A model generated the notes under the pieces. It did no database searches. It saw only the letters and a list, made by a program, of their open reading frames with translations, and had not been told where the DNA came from. A stretch of DNA of 64,000 bases from Caulobacter sp. NIBR2454. Its GTDB lineage: Bacteria; Pseudomonadota; Alphaproteobacteria; Caulobacterales; Caulobacteraceae. The stretch lies in the NCBI RefSeq assembly GCF_027474405.1, contig NZ_CP114871.1:186001-250000 (forward strand). The letters are read 5' to 3'. Below, one piece after another: positions 1-9,796 of the stretch; position 1 is the stretch's first letter; every line of letters begins with the position of its first letter. The translations under genes and the position numbers were made by a program.

Positions 1-2353
<2,353 letters not shown>

Positions 2354-2355
2354 TC

Positions 2356-2616
2356 ATGGCCAAGCTGCACTTCTCCCTCGTCGCGCCCGAGCGCGAGCTC
2401 TACTCGGGTGACGTCGATCAGGTCGACGCCCCCGGGACCGAGGGCGACTTCGGTGTCCTGGCCGGCCACGCTCCGTTCATGACGGCCCTCAAGGAGGGCC
2501 GCGTGACGGTGCGTGACGGTTCGGCCGTGCGCGCGTTTGATATCCAGGGCGGCTTCGCCGACGTCACGCCCGATGGCCTGACGATCCTGGCAGAGCACGC
2601 GGTAGAAGCCGCCTAG
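2356..2616 (+). CDS. atpC: F1 ATP synthase epsilon subunit, short form
   Basis: Epsilon subunit of F1, only 86 residues against about 130-140 in E. coli. What is present is the N-terminal beta-sandwich (VAPERELYSGDVDQVDAPG, GDFGVLAGHAPFMTAL). The C-terminal two-helix domain, which inhibits ATP hydrolysis in other bacteria, is absent: the reading frame stops inside a compact intrinsic terminator. In alphaproteobacteria a separate zeta subunit is known to do the inhibition, so the short form is probably natural rather than a broken gene. It starts two bases after the atpD stop and is the last gene of the operon. Confidence 0.93.
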   Translation: MAKLHFSLVAPERELYSGDVDQVDAPGTEGDFGVLAGHAPFMTALKEGRVTVRDGSAVRAFDIQGGFADVTPDGLTILAEHAVEAA

Positions 2617-2640
2617 GGCGGCATACCGCCCTATTACTGT
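2614..2640 (+). terminator. Intrinsic terminator of the atp operon overlapping the atpC stop codon
   Basis: A perfect 8-bp stem (TAGGGCGG pairing with CCGCCCTA) with a CATA loop spans 2614-2633 and begins with the TAG stop of atpC. The T-rich tail is weak (TTACTGT). Position at the operon end supports the call. Confidence 0.7.
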
Positions 2641-2719
2641 CGTAAACCGTCGCTAGAGGGTTGCGATAGCGTCTCGCGCGGTGTGTCATGCCGCGCGTCA
2701 AGTTAAGGGGAAATGCCGT

Positions 2720-3403
2720 ATGCGCCTTGTGCTCGCCAGCCTGATCACCGCCGCCACGTTCGGTGTCGCCGTCGCCCAGGATGCGACCACGCCGCCGCCG
2801 GTGGAAGCCGCACCGGCTCCGGCCGCCACGCCCGATCCGGCCATGCCGGCGCCCGCGCCGACCGATCCCATGGCCGCTCCGGCTGCGCCCGCCGCCGAGG
2901 CGCCTCCGGTCGCTCCCGCGCCGATCACCTATCCAGATCCGACCGATCCGACTTCGATCGCCATCATCAGCGCCCTGAACAGCATCTGCGTCCCGGGCGT
3001 TCAGGACGGCGGCGACCAGGCCGCCCTGGCCAAGGCCGCCGGCTTCAAGAAGAAGCGCGATCAGTGGATCCTGGCCCAGGCCAAGCCCTATCAGATCCTC
3101 GTCGAGCCGGCTGGTTCGAACAAGAACGTCTGCACCCTGGTCATCACCCACCCGACGGGCTTGGCCCAGACGCTGGTGACCGACCTGCACGGCTGGGCGT
3201 CCACCCGTGAGCCCGTCCTGCAGCTGTATCGCAATGACCAGATGACGGGTGCGGACTTCAAGCGCACCACCGTCTCCTGGGAACATGTGGGCGAAGGCAC
3301 CGCCTCGACCGGTATGGTGTTCGTGCAGCTGAAGAAGCCGGACGGCTCTTCGGTTCTCAAGAACGCCGACCAGTCGAACCTGCTCTACAGCGTCCGCAAG
3401 TAA
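2720..3403 (+). CDS. Secreted protein of unknown function with Pro/Ala-rich linker
   Basis: 227 residues from the ATG at 2720, chosen because AAGGGGAA lies 8-15 bases upstream; an in-frame GTG at 2681 would precede the signal peptide. Residues 1 to about 19 are a signal peptide (MRLVLASLITAATFGVAVA). Residues 20-75 are a Pro/Ala linker typical of periplasmic or cell-wall-anchored proteins. The globular part has two cysteines (ICVPG and NVCTLV) that could form a disulfide. I do not recognise the family with confidence. It has its own promoter space after the atp terminator and is followed by a hairpin at 3412-3440, so it looks monocistronic. Confidence 0.8.
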   Translation: MRLVLASLITAATFGVAVAQDATTPPPVEAAPAPAATPDPAMPAPAPTDPMAAPAAPAAEAPPVAPAPITYPDPTDPTSIAIISALNSICVPGVQDGGDQAALAKAAGFKKKRDQWILAQAKPYQILVEPAGSNKNVCTLVITHPTGLAQTLVTDLHGWASTREPVLQLYRNDQMTGADFKRTTVSWEHVGEGTASTGMVFVQLKKPDGSSVLKNADQSNLLYSVRK

Positions 3404-3411
3404 GCCTTTAA

Positions 3412-3440
3412 GGGCGTCAAGTCCTCGTGGCCTGACGCCC
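3412..3440 (+). terminator. Probable terminator hairpin
   Basis: GGGCGTCA (3412-3419) pairs perfectly with TGACGCCC (3433-3440) around a 13-base loop, nine bases after the stop of the secreted protein. The tail GCTATATTTC is only moderately T-rich. It ends about 28 bases before the guanidine-II riboswitch, separating the two units. Confidence 0.55.
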
Positions 3441-3468
3441 GCTATATTTCGAGGCCTTACGCCTCCCA

Positions 3469-3532
3469 GCGGGGACGACCCCGCCTGCCCATTCCCCCTC
3501 GTCCGGGACGACCTGGACCTGTTCAAGGTGGA
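3469..3532 (+). promoter_or_regulatory. Guanidine-II (mini-ykkC) riboswitch upstream of gdx
   Basis: Two short hairpins each carry an ACGA tetraloop, the diagnostic architecture of the guanidine-II class. Hairpin 1 (3469-3484) has a perfect 6-bp GC stem GCGGGG/CCCCGC. Hairpin 2 (3501-3518) has a 7-bp stem GTCCGGG/CCTGGAC with one G-U pair. They are 16 bases apart, and hairpin 2 ends seven bases before the AAGGTGGA ribosome site of the exporter gene (3525-3532). This spacing suggests that ligand-stabilised loop-loop pairing controls access to the ribosome site. The downstream gene is a Gdx-type SMR transporter, the usual partner. Confidence 0.9.
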
Positions 3533-3534
3533 TC

Positions 3535-3861
3535 ATGGCCTGGATCATTCTCTTCATCGCCGGACTGTTCGAAATCGGCTGGGCCGTCGGGCTCAAATAC
3601 ACCCACGGGTTCACGCGCCTGTGGCCCACTGTGTTCACCGCCGTGAGTCTGGTGCTCAGCATGGGCTTGCTGGGGTGGGCTGTGCGAACCCTGCCGCTGG
3701 GCACGGCCTATGCCGTGTGGACCGGCATCGGCGCGGTGGGCACCGTCATCATCGGCATCTGGCTGTTCAAGGAGCCGGCGACGGTGGCGCGCCTAGTCTG
3801 CGTAGGCCTGATCGTAGCCGGGATTCTGGGGCTCAAGCTATTTTCGCCGCCTAGCAGTTAG
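3535..3861 (+). CDS. gdx: Guanidinium exporter, SMR family (formerly SugE)
   Basis: 108 residues with four predicted membrane helices, the exact SMR size. The essential Glu13 sits in [17 protein letters not shown], and [13 protein letters not shown] is the Gdx-subfamily signature; both differ from the polyaromatic EmrE subtype. Gdx proteins are dual-topology dimers that export guanidinium in exchange for protons, which fits the guanidine-II riboswitch directly upstream. The ATG at 3535 is preceded by AAGGTGGA. The TAG stop overlaps the stop of the convergent hydrolase gene in a shared TTAG at 3858-3861. Confidence 0.95.
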   Translation: MAWIILFIAGLFEIGWAVGLKYTHGFTRLWPTVFTAVSLVLSMGLLGWAVRTLPLGTAYAVWTGIGAVGTVIIGIWLFKEPATVARLVCVGLIVAGILGLKLFSPPSS

Positions 3862-4619
3862 GCGGCGGCGCGCGCTTCCTGCGTCAGCCATTCCAAACAG
3901 GCGGCGGCGACATCGTCCCAGCCCGGTTCGGCGGGAAGCCAATGGCTCATCTGTGGAAAGGTGCGGAACGCTCCACCAAGCCGCGCCGCCGTCTGGCGTA
4001 CGGTGGCGGGGGGGTGGATGACGTCCCTACCCCCGGCGATGGTCAGGGTCGGAACACCGATGGCGCTGACGCTGGTCGTCATCATCGGGTCGAGCCACCA
4101 GTTCAGGGTCTCGAACAGGGCGCGGCCACTTTCCGGGACCATGCGGGCGAAGATCTCGTCGGCTCTGACCCTGGTCAGGTTGTTCAGGCTGTAGTTCAGG
4201 GCCACGTCGTACTGAGGATCGACCGACTGCAGCCAGTAGGGGCCAAGCCCATAAAGTCCGAATGCGCTGACGGCCTCTTCCATCGAGGTGCCGGTGACGC
4301 CCCAGGGCGATGATGGGGCCAGCAGGATCAGGGCCGCGACGGGCCTGCGCCGCGTAGCGAGACGCGCAGCCGCCATCTGGGCGACGAGGCCGCCAAGAGA
4401 ATGACCGATCAGGATCGCAGGTTCGGATTGGGCTTCGCAGACGTCCGCGATCGCGCGGGCGTAGTCGCTCATGGACTGACCCGCAGGATTTTCGTCGGGA
4501 CCATGACCCGGCAGGTCGGGCGTCAGCATATCGAAGCCCACGGCCTCAAAGGGCCGCCGGAAATCGTCGAACACCCAGCCGCCGCAAAACGCCCCGTGGA
4601 TCATCACCACGGGGCGCAT
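3858..4619 (-). CDS. Alpha/beta-fold hydrolase
   Basis: 253 residues from the ATG at 4619, so the protein begins MRPVVMIHG; a TTG ten codons upstream is possible but less likely. The fold is clear: oxyanion HG at residues 8-9, nucleophile elbow GHSLGG with Ser74, an acid in AGGRDVIHP and a C-terminal His in MSHWLP. No signal peptide is seen, so it is probably cytoplasmic. The substrate cannot be read from the sequence; small esters or other carbonyl compounds are typical. It lies 34 bases downstream of the Lys/Ala/Pro-rich gene on the same strand and may be co-transcribed with it. Confidence 0.85.
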   Translation of the reverse strand: MRPVVMIHGAFCGGWVFDDFRRPFEAVGFDMLTPDLPGHGPDENPAGQSMSDYARAIADVCEAQSEPAILIGHSLGGLVAQMAAARLATRRRPVAALILLAPSSPWGVTGTSMEEAVSAFGLYGLGPYWLQSVDPQYDVALNYSLNNLTRVRADEIFARMVPESGRALFETLNWWLDPMMTTSVSAIGVPTLTIAGGRDVIHPPATVRQTAARLGGAFRTFPQMSHWLPAEPGWDDVAAACLEWLTQEARAAA

Positions 4620-4653
4620 GCGTTGCGAGGCCTTAGCGTTCGGCGCCAAGCGC

Positions 4654-5220
4654 CTACTTCTTGGCCGCTGGCTTCTTGGCGGGCGCCTTGGCCGCCGGTT
4701 TGGCGGTCTTCGCCGGAGCCTTCGCTGCGGCGGGCTTTGCAGCCGGCTTGGCGGCGGTCTTCACCGGAGCCTTCTTGGCGGCCGGCTTAGCGGCGACCTT
4801 GGGAGCAGGGGCTTTGGCGGCAGGCTTGGGCGTCGGCTTCTTGGCCGGAGCCTTGGCGACCGGTTTAGCCGCGGTCTTCGCAGCCGGCTTGGCGGCAGCC
4901 TTCACCGGGGCCTTCTTGGCGGCCGGCTTGGCGGCGGCTTTCGGCGCGGCCTTGGCCTTCGGCGCAGCGGCTTTCGCAGCGGGCTTTGCAGCCGGCTTCT
5001 TGGCGGCGGGCTTCTTGGGCGCAGCGGCCTTCGGCGTCGCCGGCTTGGCGGCGGCAGGCGCCGGCGTGGAAACCGGAACAGCCGGCTTAGGCGCAGGCGC
5101 TGGAGCAGGCGCCGCCGCGGCGGGCGCCGGGGCGGGTTTGGGCGCGGCTACCGGAGCGGCCGGCTTGGCGGGTTGGGCGGCGGGCTTGATGCCCAGCCAG
5201 GTGAGAATTTTATCGATCAC
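4654..5220 (-). CDS. Lys/Ala/Pro-rich low-complexity protein, histone H1-like
   Basis: 188 residues. A short ordered start, MIDKILTWLGIKPAAQ, is followed by about 170 residues of Ala, Lys and Pro in AAKPAAKK / KAPVKAAAKP-type units. The first third is Pro/Ala-rich and the last two thirds are strongly basic. Such composition resembles histone H1-like or AlgP-like bacterial proteins that bind nucleic acids, but there is no globular DNA-binding domain, so the function is inference. The gene contains an imperfect 59-bp direct repeat, showing growth by internal duplication. The reading frame is kept open throughout and the start has a clear ATG, which argues against a composition artefact. Confidence 0.7.
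   Translation of the reverse strand: MIDKILTWLGIKPAAQPAKPAAPVAAPKPAPAPAAAAPAPAPAPKPAVPVSTPAPAAAKPATPKAAAPKKPAAKKPAAKPAAKAAAPKAKAAPKAAAKPAAKKAPVKAAAKPAAKTAAKPVAKAPAKKPTPKPAAKAPAPKVAAKPAAKKAPVKTAAKPAAKPAAAKAPAKTAKPAAKAPAKKPAAKK
4739..4938. repeat. Imperfect 59-bp direct repeat inside the Lys/Ala/Pro-rich gene
   Basis: The segments 4739-4797 and 4880-4938 match except for about five substitutions and are 141 bases apart, a multiple of three, so the frame is preserved. They encode the same KPAAKKAPVKxAAKPAAK module. Confidence 0.75.
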
Positions 5221-5382
5221 TGTATCGGTTCCCTGTCATCGACGAAGCGGCCAAGTCGGCCCGTGGGTTGAGTTGCGGCCCTCGTGGTCGGCGGCCGGTC
5301 GAGCATCCGCTTCAGCGGTCGAATGTTGTGGATCATAAGAAATGGCCCCCGCCATCACGCCCCAGAACGAAGCCCCCAAAAG

Positions 5383-5862
5383 CTAGACCCCCGCGAAACG
5401 TCGGAAAGCGTCTATCACTTGTCCGTACACGTTTCGCTTGAAGGGTATGACCAATTCGACTGCTTCGTCGAGTGCGCCCCACCGCCAAGCGTCAAATTCG
5501 ATATCCGCGTGAGATGAAAGATTGATTTCCGACTCGTCGCCGTCGAAGCGAAAAGCAAACCAGACCTGCTTTTGACCTTTCCAGCCGCGGGCGATCTGCT
5601 TGCTCAGCACCTCGGGCGGGAAGTCGTAGACAATCCAGTCCTCGGTGCGGCCGAGCAGCGTGACGGTTTCGACCCCGGTCTCCTCCAGCAGTTCACGGCG
5701 CGCGGCGATTTCCAGGTCCTCGCCCTCGTCGACGCCGCCCTGAGGAAACTGCCAGTTCCACGGGTCCGGCGTATTGGCGCGGCGGCCCAGCCAGACGCGA
5801 CCGTCAGGATGGAAAAGCACGACCCCGACATTGGGCCGATAGGCGGACAGGTCGGGACTCAT
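5383..5862 (-). CDS. rppH: RNA pyrophosphohydrolase (Nudix)
   Basis: 159 residues. RppH removes pyrophosphate from 5'-triphosphorylated mRNA, opening it to decay. The N-terminus YRPNVGVVLF and the segment NTPDPWNWQFPQGGVDEGE are characteristic of the RppH/IalA group. The Nudix box runs from G42 to about V64 with the REXXEE core (RELLEE). The ATG at 5862 overlaps the stop of the upstream polysaccharide-deacetylase-like gene as ATGA, implying translational coupling. The 162-base gap to the next gene on this strand (5221-5382) shows no clear terminator. Confidence 0.95.
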   Translation of the reverse strand: MSPDLSAYRPNVGVVLFHPDGRVWLGRRANTPDPWNWQFPQGGVDEGEDLEIAARRELLEETGVETVTLLGRTEDWIVYDFPPEVLSKQIARGWKGQKQVWFAFRFDGDESEINLSSHADIEFDAWRWGALDEAVELVIPFKRNVYGQVIDAFRRFAGV

Positions 5863-7025
5863 CGCTTGCTGACGACCGCCGAGGCGGGCGCAAGCTGGAA
5901 GCCGCGACCTGACAGACCTTCGGCCCAGCGGGAGACCTGATTGATGGTCACCGGATAGGCGAAGCCCGATCCGAGCGCTTGGCCCCGTTGCACCGCGCCG
6001 CCCTCTATGGCCTTGAGTTGGCGATCGATCGCTTCGGCCGAAAGCTGATCGTCGATGATGCGATCGGCCGAGGCGCGCAGGCCAAAGCCGCGTCCGCCCG
6101 CCTGACCGTCGTCGATAAAGGCCAGGCCGCGCTGCTTCATCACCGCCGTCAGGGTGGTGACCGCCGGGTCCGACTGCAGGAAGCGCGAGCCCAGGTAGTT
6201 GGTCAGGCCAAAATAGCCCGTGGCGCGGCTCATCAGCCATTCCAGCTTGCGAACCGTCTCTTCCGGCCGCGCGCCGGTCATCAGGGTGTAAGGGCCAGGA
6301 TCGTTCTGCGGATAGTCGTTGGGCTCTAGCGGCGTCTCCAGCAGAACTTCATGGCCGTGCTGGCGCGCCAGATCGATCCAGCCCTGCAAGCCCTCGCCAT
6401 AGGGCGCGAAGGACAAGGTGACTTCGGCGGGCAATTGTTCAATGGCGGCGCGGGTGGTCTGGGCGTTGAGGCCAAGGCCGCCGATCACCAGCGCCACCTT
6501 GGGCCGTCCGTCGGCGATGAACGGGCGGGCATAGGCCTCGGCCGGAGTGCGGCCGCCGGGGGCGACAACGGGAAGCTTGCCGCCGCCCGGACCCGGCGCC
6601 CACAGGCCGGCGATGGGCGCGGCGGGCAGGGGGCCGTGTGCGGCCAGGGGCGGCGGGGCGGACGCCTCTTCGACGGTGATCACCGCTTCGCCGGCGTCGG
6701 CCTGCAACGGCGCTTCGGAAAGCATGAAGACGTCGGGAATCAGGGCGGGTTCTTCGGCGGGTTCCTGGGCCAGGGCTTCCAGCCATCCTGGAGGCGCGCC
6801 CTTTGTGGCCCCGATGCTCTGGAGGCGAACCCGCACGGACGGCGCGCCGGCCGTCGAGTCGCCGACCGCCAGCACCAGCAGTCCCAGGAGTGCCGCAAAG
6901 ACCACCGCGGCGCCGGCAGCGCCGACATAGGGATTGCCCTTGAGGCCCAGCAAAACGTCACGCGCGCTGACGGACCCCGCCCGTGAGGCGGAGGCCGTAG
7001 CGAAGGCGGGCTTTCTCGAAAACAT
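5859..7025 (-). CDS. Divergent polysaccharide deacetylase (YibQ/DUF610 family)
   Basis: 388 residues. Residues 33-55 are one membrane helix near the N-terminus, followed by a Pro/Ala-rich periplasmic linker to about residue 170. The deacetylase-like domain then starts at PKVALVIGGLGLNAQTTRAAI and contains EVLLETPLEPNDYP, TNYLGSRF and GLAFIDDGQ, the family landmarks. The usual metal-binding triad of active deacetylases is altered in this family, so a catalytic role is uncertain. In many alphaproteobacteria it sits between ctpA and rppH; here it is with rppH, but ctpA is 21 kb away. A CtrA-type half-site lies 40 bases upstream of the ATG. Confidence 0.9.
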   Translation of the reverse strand: MFSRKPAFATASASRAGSVSARDVLLGLKGNPYVGAAGAAVVFAALLGLLVLAVGDSTAGAPSVRVRLQSIGATKGAPPGWLEALAQEPAEEPALIPDVFMLSEAPLQADAGEAVITVEEASAPPPLAAHGPLPAAPIAGLWAPGPGGGKLPVVAPGGRTPAEAYARPFIADGRPKVALVIGGLGLNAQTTRAAIEQLPAEVTLSFAPYGEGLQGWIDLARQHGHEVLLETPLEPNDYPQNDPGPYTLMTGARPEETVRKLEWLMSRATGYFGLTNYLGSRFLQSDPAVTTLTAVMKQRGLAFIDDGQAGGRGFGLRASADRIIDDQLSAEAIDRQLKAIEGGAVQRGQALGSGFAYPVTINQVSRWAEGLSGRGFQLAPASAVVSKR

Positions 7026-7064
7026 GGCGGCGACGGTCCCGATGCGGCGTCAGGCTCGACAATT

Positions 7065-7072
7065 ATGGTTAA
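7065..7072 (-). promoter_or_regulatory. Possible CtrA half-site
   Basis: On the minus strand TTAACCAT matches the CtrA half-site consensus, 40 bases upstream of the yibQ-like ATG. A full TTAA-N7-TTAA site is not present. An 8-base match alone is weak evidence. Confidence 0.25.
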
Positions 7073-7177
7073 CGAACCCTAAGCGACCTCGCGAGCCACG
7101 GCCTCATTGACTTGAGTCAGATGCACGCCGGGCCTGAAAGGTGTAGAAGCCGGCTCCTTCCTGCATGGAGCCGCGCC

Positions 7178-8113
7178 TTGACCACCTCCGCCATCGAGCC
7201 CGTTTCGTTCCTGCGTTACGCCGACGATTTCGAAGGTTTCTCGCGCGACCTGGGCGCGTCTTTCCAGCGTTATGGCTTCGCGGTGATCTGCGACCACGAT
7301 CTGGACCAGGGCCGGATCGACGGCGCCATCGGCGAGGCCAAGGCGTTCTTCGCTCAGCCCGAAGAGGTCAAGAAGGCCTATGTATCGGGAAAGGGCGGAC
7401 AGCGCGGCTACATCCCCTTCGGCATCGAGACCGCCAAGGGCGCCACCCATCATGACCTGAAAGAATTCTGGCATATCGGCCGCGATCTGCCTGAAGGTCA
7501 CCGCTTCTCCGACGTCATGCCGCCCAACGTCTGGCCGGCCGAGGTTCCAGGCTTCAAGCCGGAGCTGAGCTGGCTGTACGGGGCGCTGGATCACTTGGGC
7601 GTGCGCGTCCTGCAGGCGATCGCCAACTATCTGAAGCTGGATCGCCACACCTTTGACGAGCCTGTGCGCGAAGGGAATTCGATCCTGCGCCTGCTGCACT
7701 ATCCGCCCGTGCCGGCCGACGCCGGCGGCGTGCGGGCAGGGGCCCACGAAGACATCAACGCCATCACACTGCTGCTGGGCGCCGAAGAGGCGGGGCTGGA
7801 AGTGCTGGACCGTGATGGCCGCTGGCTGCCGATCAACCCGCCCCCTGGGGCCGTGGTCTGCAACATCGGCGATATGCTGAGCCGGGCGACCAATGAGGTG
7901 CTGCCCTCGACCACGCACCGGGTGGTCAATCCGCCGCCGGAGCGTCGCGGATATTCGCGCTACTCGACGCCGTTCTTCCTGCACTTCGCGCCAGACTATC
8001 TGATCGAGACCCTGCCCGGCTGCGCGACAGCCGAGCGCCCGAACCGCTATCCCGAGCCGATCACCGCCGACGACTTCCTCAAGCAGCGGCTGCGCGAGAT
8101 CAAGCTGCTCTGA
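7178..8113 (+). CDS. Fe(II)/2-oxoglutarate-dependent oxygenase, isopenicillin-N-synthase-like
   Basis: 311 residues from a TTG at 7178, chosen because GGAG (7167-7170) is seven bases upstream and the protein then begins just before the conserved VSFLRYADDF. The N-terminal DIOX_N region includes ASFQRYGFAVICDH and RGYIPFG. The catalytic 2OG-FeII domain shows the iron triad His190, Asp192 (AHEDINAITLL) and His247 (THRVVNPP), and the 2-oxoglutarate-binding Arg261-x-Ser263. The family hydroxylates or cyclises small substrates; the substrate here is not predictable. Its stop abuts the convergent TadG-like gene as TGATCA. Confidence 0.9.
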   Translation: MTTSAIEPVSFLRYADDFEGFSRDLGASFQRYGFAVICDHDLDQGRIDGAIGEAKAFFAQPEEVKKAYVSGKGGQRGYIPFGIETAKGATHHDLKEFWHIGRDLPEGHRFSDVMPPNVWPAEVPGFKPELSWLYGALDHLGVRVLQAIANYLKLDRHTFDEPVREGNSILRLLHYPPVPADAGGVRAGAHEDINAITLLLGAEEAGLEVLDRDGRWLPINPPPGAVVCNIGDMLSRATNEVLPSTTHRVVNPPPERRGYSRYSTPFFLHFAPDYLIETLPGCATAERPNRYPEPITADDFLKQRLREIKLL

Positions 8114-9703
8114 TCAGCGGGCGATCCGCAGGTTGTCGATCGAGCCCGCGATGGCGTTGAAGGCGGCGTTCATCTGCGCTGCGCCGGTCACGTCATAATA
8201 CATGTCGGCGCTGGTGGCGCAGTTGCGCAGCAGGGTGCGGGTGTTGGTCGAGACCCCGACCCCGATGCTGTAGACCCGTATCCCCTGGGCCCTGATGTTG
8301 TTGCACAGCAGGGTCATGCGGTTGTTCATCGCTGTGACTCGCGTGCTGTCGCTGGCCGTGTATGAGCCGGCCGTCACTCCGGGCAGACGACCTTCCCAGA
8401 TATAGCCGTACGCGCCCCGCGCGGAGCCGTTGTAGCCGTCGGTTATGCGGCTGTAGGTGTTGTCGCCGTCCGTCATCAACACGATGATCTTGGTGTTTCG
8501 TTCAGCGCCATAGGCGCGCGTGGGTTGCGGGCCTTGCACCGGGCCGTTGGGAGACACAAGGTTCCACCCCCACATCAACCCCATGGGGATGTTGGTCAGG
8601 CCGCTGGCGTTCAGATCGTCGATGGCGTCGTGGAGGTCGTCCCACTCATTGGTCAGAGGGGTGATGGGACGCATGCCGCAACCGGCGTTCGGGCCCTGGC
8701 CGCCCGATGGACTTCCGCCGTACTTGTTGGTCGCCGCCTGCCGCTGATACCAATCCGAACGGGATGAGCCGCTAAGTGTGTCGGTGCGGTAGTTGTTTTG
8801 AGCGCCGGTTAGGTTGGGCTCATCGAGAGCGAAGAACGGCGTGTAGAGGGTCGCAGGCTGGGCCGAGGTAGGCGCGGTGTCCAGCGCGTCGAGGTTTTGG
8901 CCCGCATCCCGGGCCTCAACGCAACCGCTCCAGTCGGTGCGCAGACTGGTGAATAGACTGCGGCGATTGACAGGATTGTTGTTGAAGGTCGGCGTGAACG
9001 ACGGAGGAGAGCGGAACGGCGCCTGACTCACCGGCGCCGCGCCCGTCCAGTCCAGCCACGCCGCGCTCTCGTGGTCGGCGCCGACATTGACCATGGCGGC
9101 GAAGGGCACGATCCCGATCCTCACCGAGTCCGGCTCCAGGCTGCGCTCGGCCGCAGCGCTCAGGGTGGTGACGAAGTTGTTCGCCGCTACGCGCAGGGCG
9201 GCGATCTTTGTCTGGGTGGAGTTGAGCGTGTCGCCCATGGAGCCGGTCGTATCCAGCACCATGGCCACTTCCAGCCGATTGAGCGTGCGGACGACGTCGG
9301 CGGTGGCCCCGACGCGCATGTCGCCCTGTAGCCAGAGCTGGGAGACGATGGGCTCGACGTCCATGGCGGCGGAGGCGACCACCGTCGGGCCGTTCTGAAC
9401 GAAGCTGGAGCTAACAAGACGGGCGTCCCGGAGGACCGCCAGTTCGGCTACGAGAGCCTGAGCGCCAGCGGCCTGGAGCGCCTCGGGCGTGGTCGATTGC
9501 GAGCGGGCGGCCGCCAGAGCCGCCGCGTCCAGAGCGTCCTGAAGCTGGCGCTTCTGGACGCTGGCGCGGTTCACGTCGAGAACGCCAAAGCACAGGATCG
9601 CGATCGGCAGGGCCAGGAACGCGAACTGGACCGCCACGGAGCCCTCACGCCTTTCGAGGAAGGCGCTGATCAGGCTCTTTCGTCGTGAAGGTCTGCGACC
9701 CAT
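8114..9703 (-). CDS. TadG-like Flp-pilus protein with von Willebrand A domain
   Basis: 529 residues from the ATG at 9703; an ATG at 9745 (14 residues longer) is possible and no ribosome site decides. After a short basic segment there is one membrane helix (GSVAVQFAFLALPIAILCFGVLDVNRA), characteristic of TadE/TadG pseudopilins, then ALDAAALAAA, the hallmark of the TadG start. The rest is a VWA domain with the MIDAS motif DTTGSMG and the later VLMTDGDN strand. It is probably anchored in the inner membrane with the VWA domain outside. No other tad genes are near, so it is an orphan copy; a role in pili or surface adhesion is inferred from the family. Confidence 0.85.
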   Translation of the reverse strand: MGRRPSRRKSLISAFLERREGSVAVQFAFLALPIAILCFGVLDVNRASVQKRQLQDALDAAALAAARSQSTTPEALQAAGAQALVAELAVLRDARLVSSSFVQNGPTVVASAAMDVEPIVSQLWLQGDMRVGATADVVRTLNRLEVAMVLDTTGSMGDTLNSTQTKIAALRVAANNFVTTLSAAAERSLEPDSVRIGIVPFAAMVNVGADHESAAWLDWTGAAPVSQAPFRSPPSFTPTFNNNPVNRRSLFTSLRTDWSGCVEARDAGQNLDALDTAPTSAQPATLYTPFFALDEPNLTGAQNNYRTDTLSGSSRSDWYQRQAATNKYGGSPSGGQGPNAGCGMRPITPLTNEWDDLHDAIDDLNASGLTNIPMGLMWGWNLVSPNGPVQGPQPTRAYGAERNTKIIVLMTDGDNTYSRITDGYNGSARGAYGYIWEGRLPGVTAGSYTASDSTRVTAMNNRMTLLCNNIRAQGIRVYSIGVGVSTNTRTLLRNCATSADMYYDVTGAAQMNAAFNAIAGSIDNLRIAR

Positions 9704-9761
9704 GCCGGCCCCGTCAGGATGTCGGATGCGATCCTGACGGGGCATGCTTAAGGGAAGGGAC

Positions 9762-9790
9762 AACGGGCGTGGTCAACGCCCGTTAAGCGC
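9762..9790 (-). terminator. Intrinsic terminator of the M2 peptidase gene
   Basis: AACGGGCG (9762-9769) and CGCCCGTT (9777-9784) form a perfect 8-bp stem with a 7-base loop, just past the stop of the minus-strand peptidase gene. The tail on the minus strand is GTCCCTTCCCTT, so the T-run is poor. The hairpin is immediately upstream of the TadG-like gene. Confidence 0.6.
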
Positions 9791-9796
9791 GGCGGA

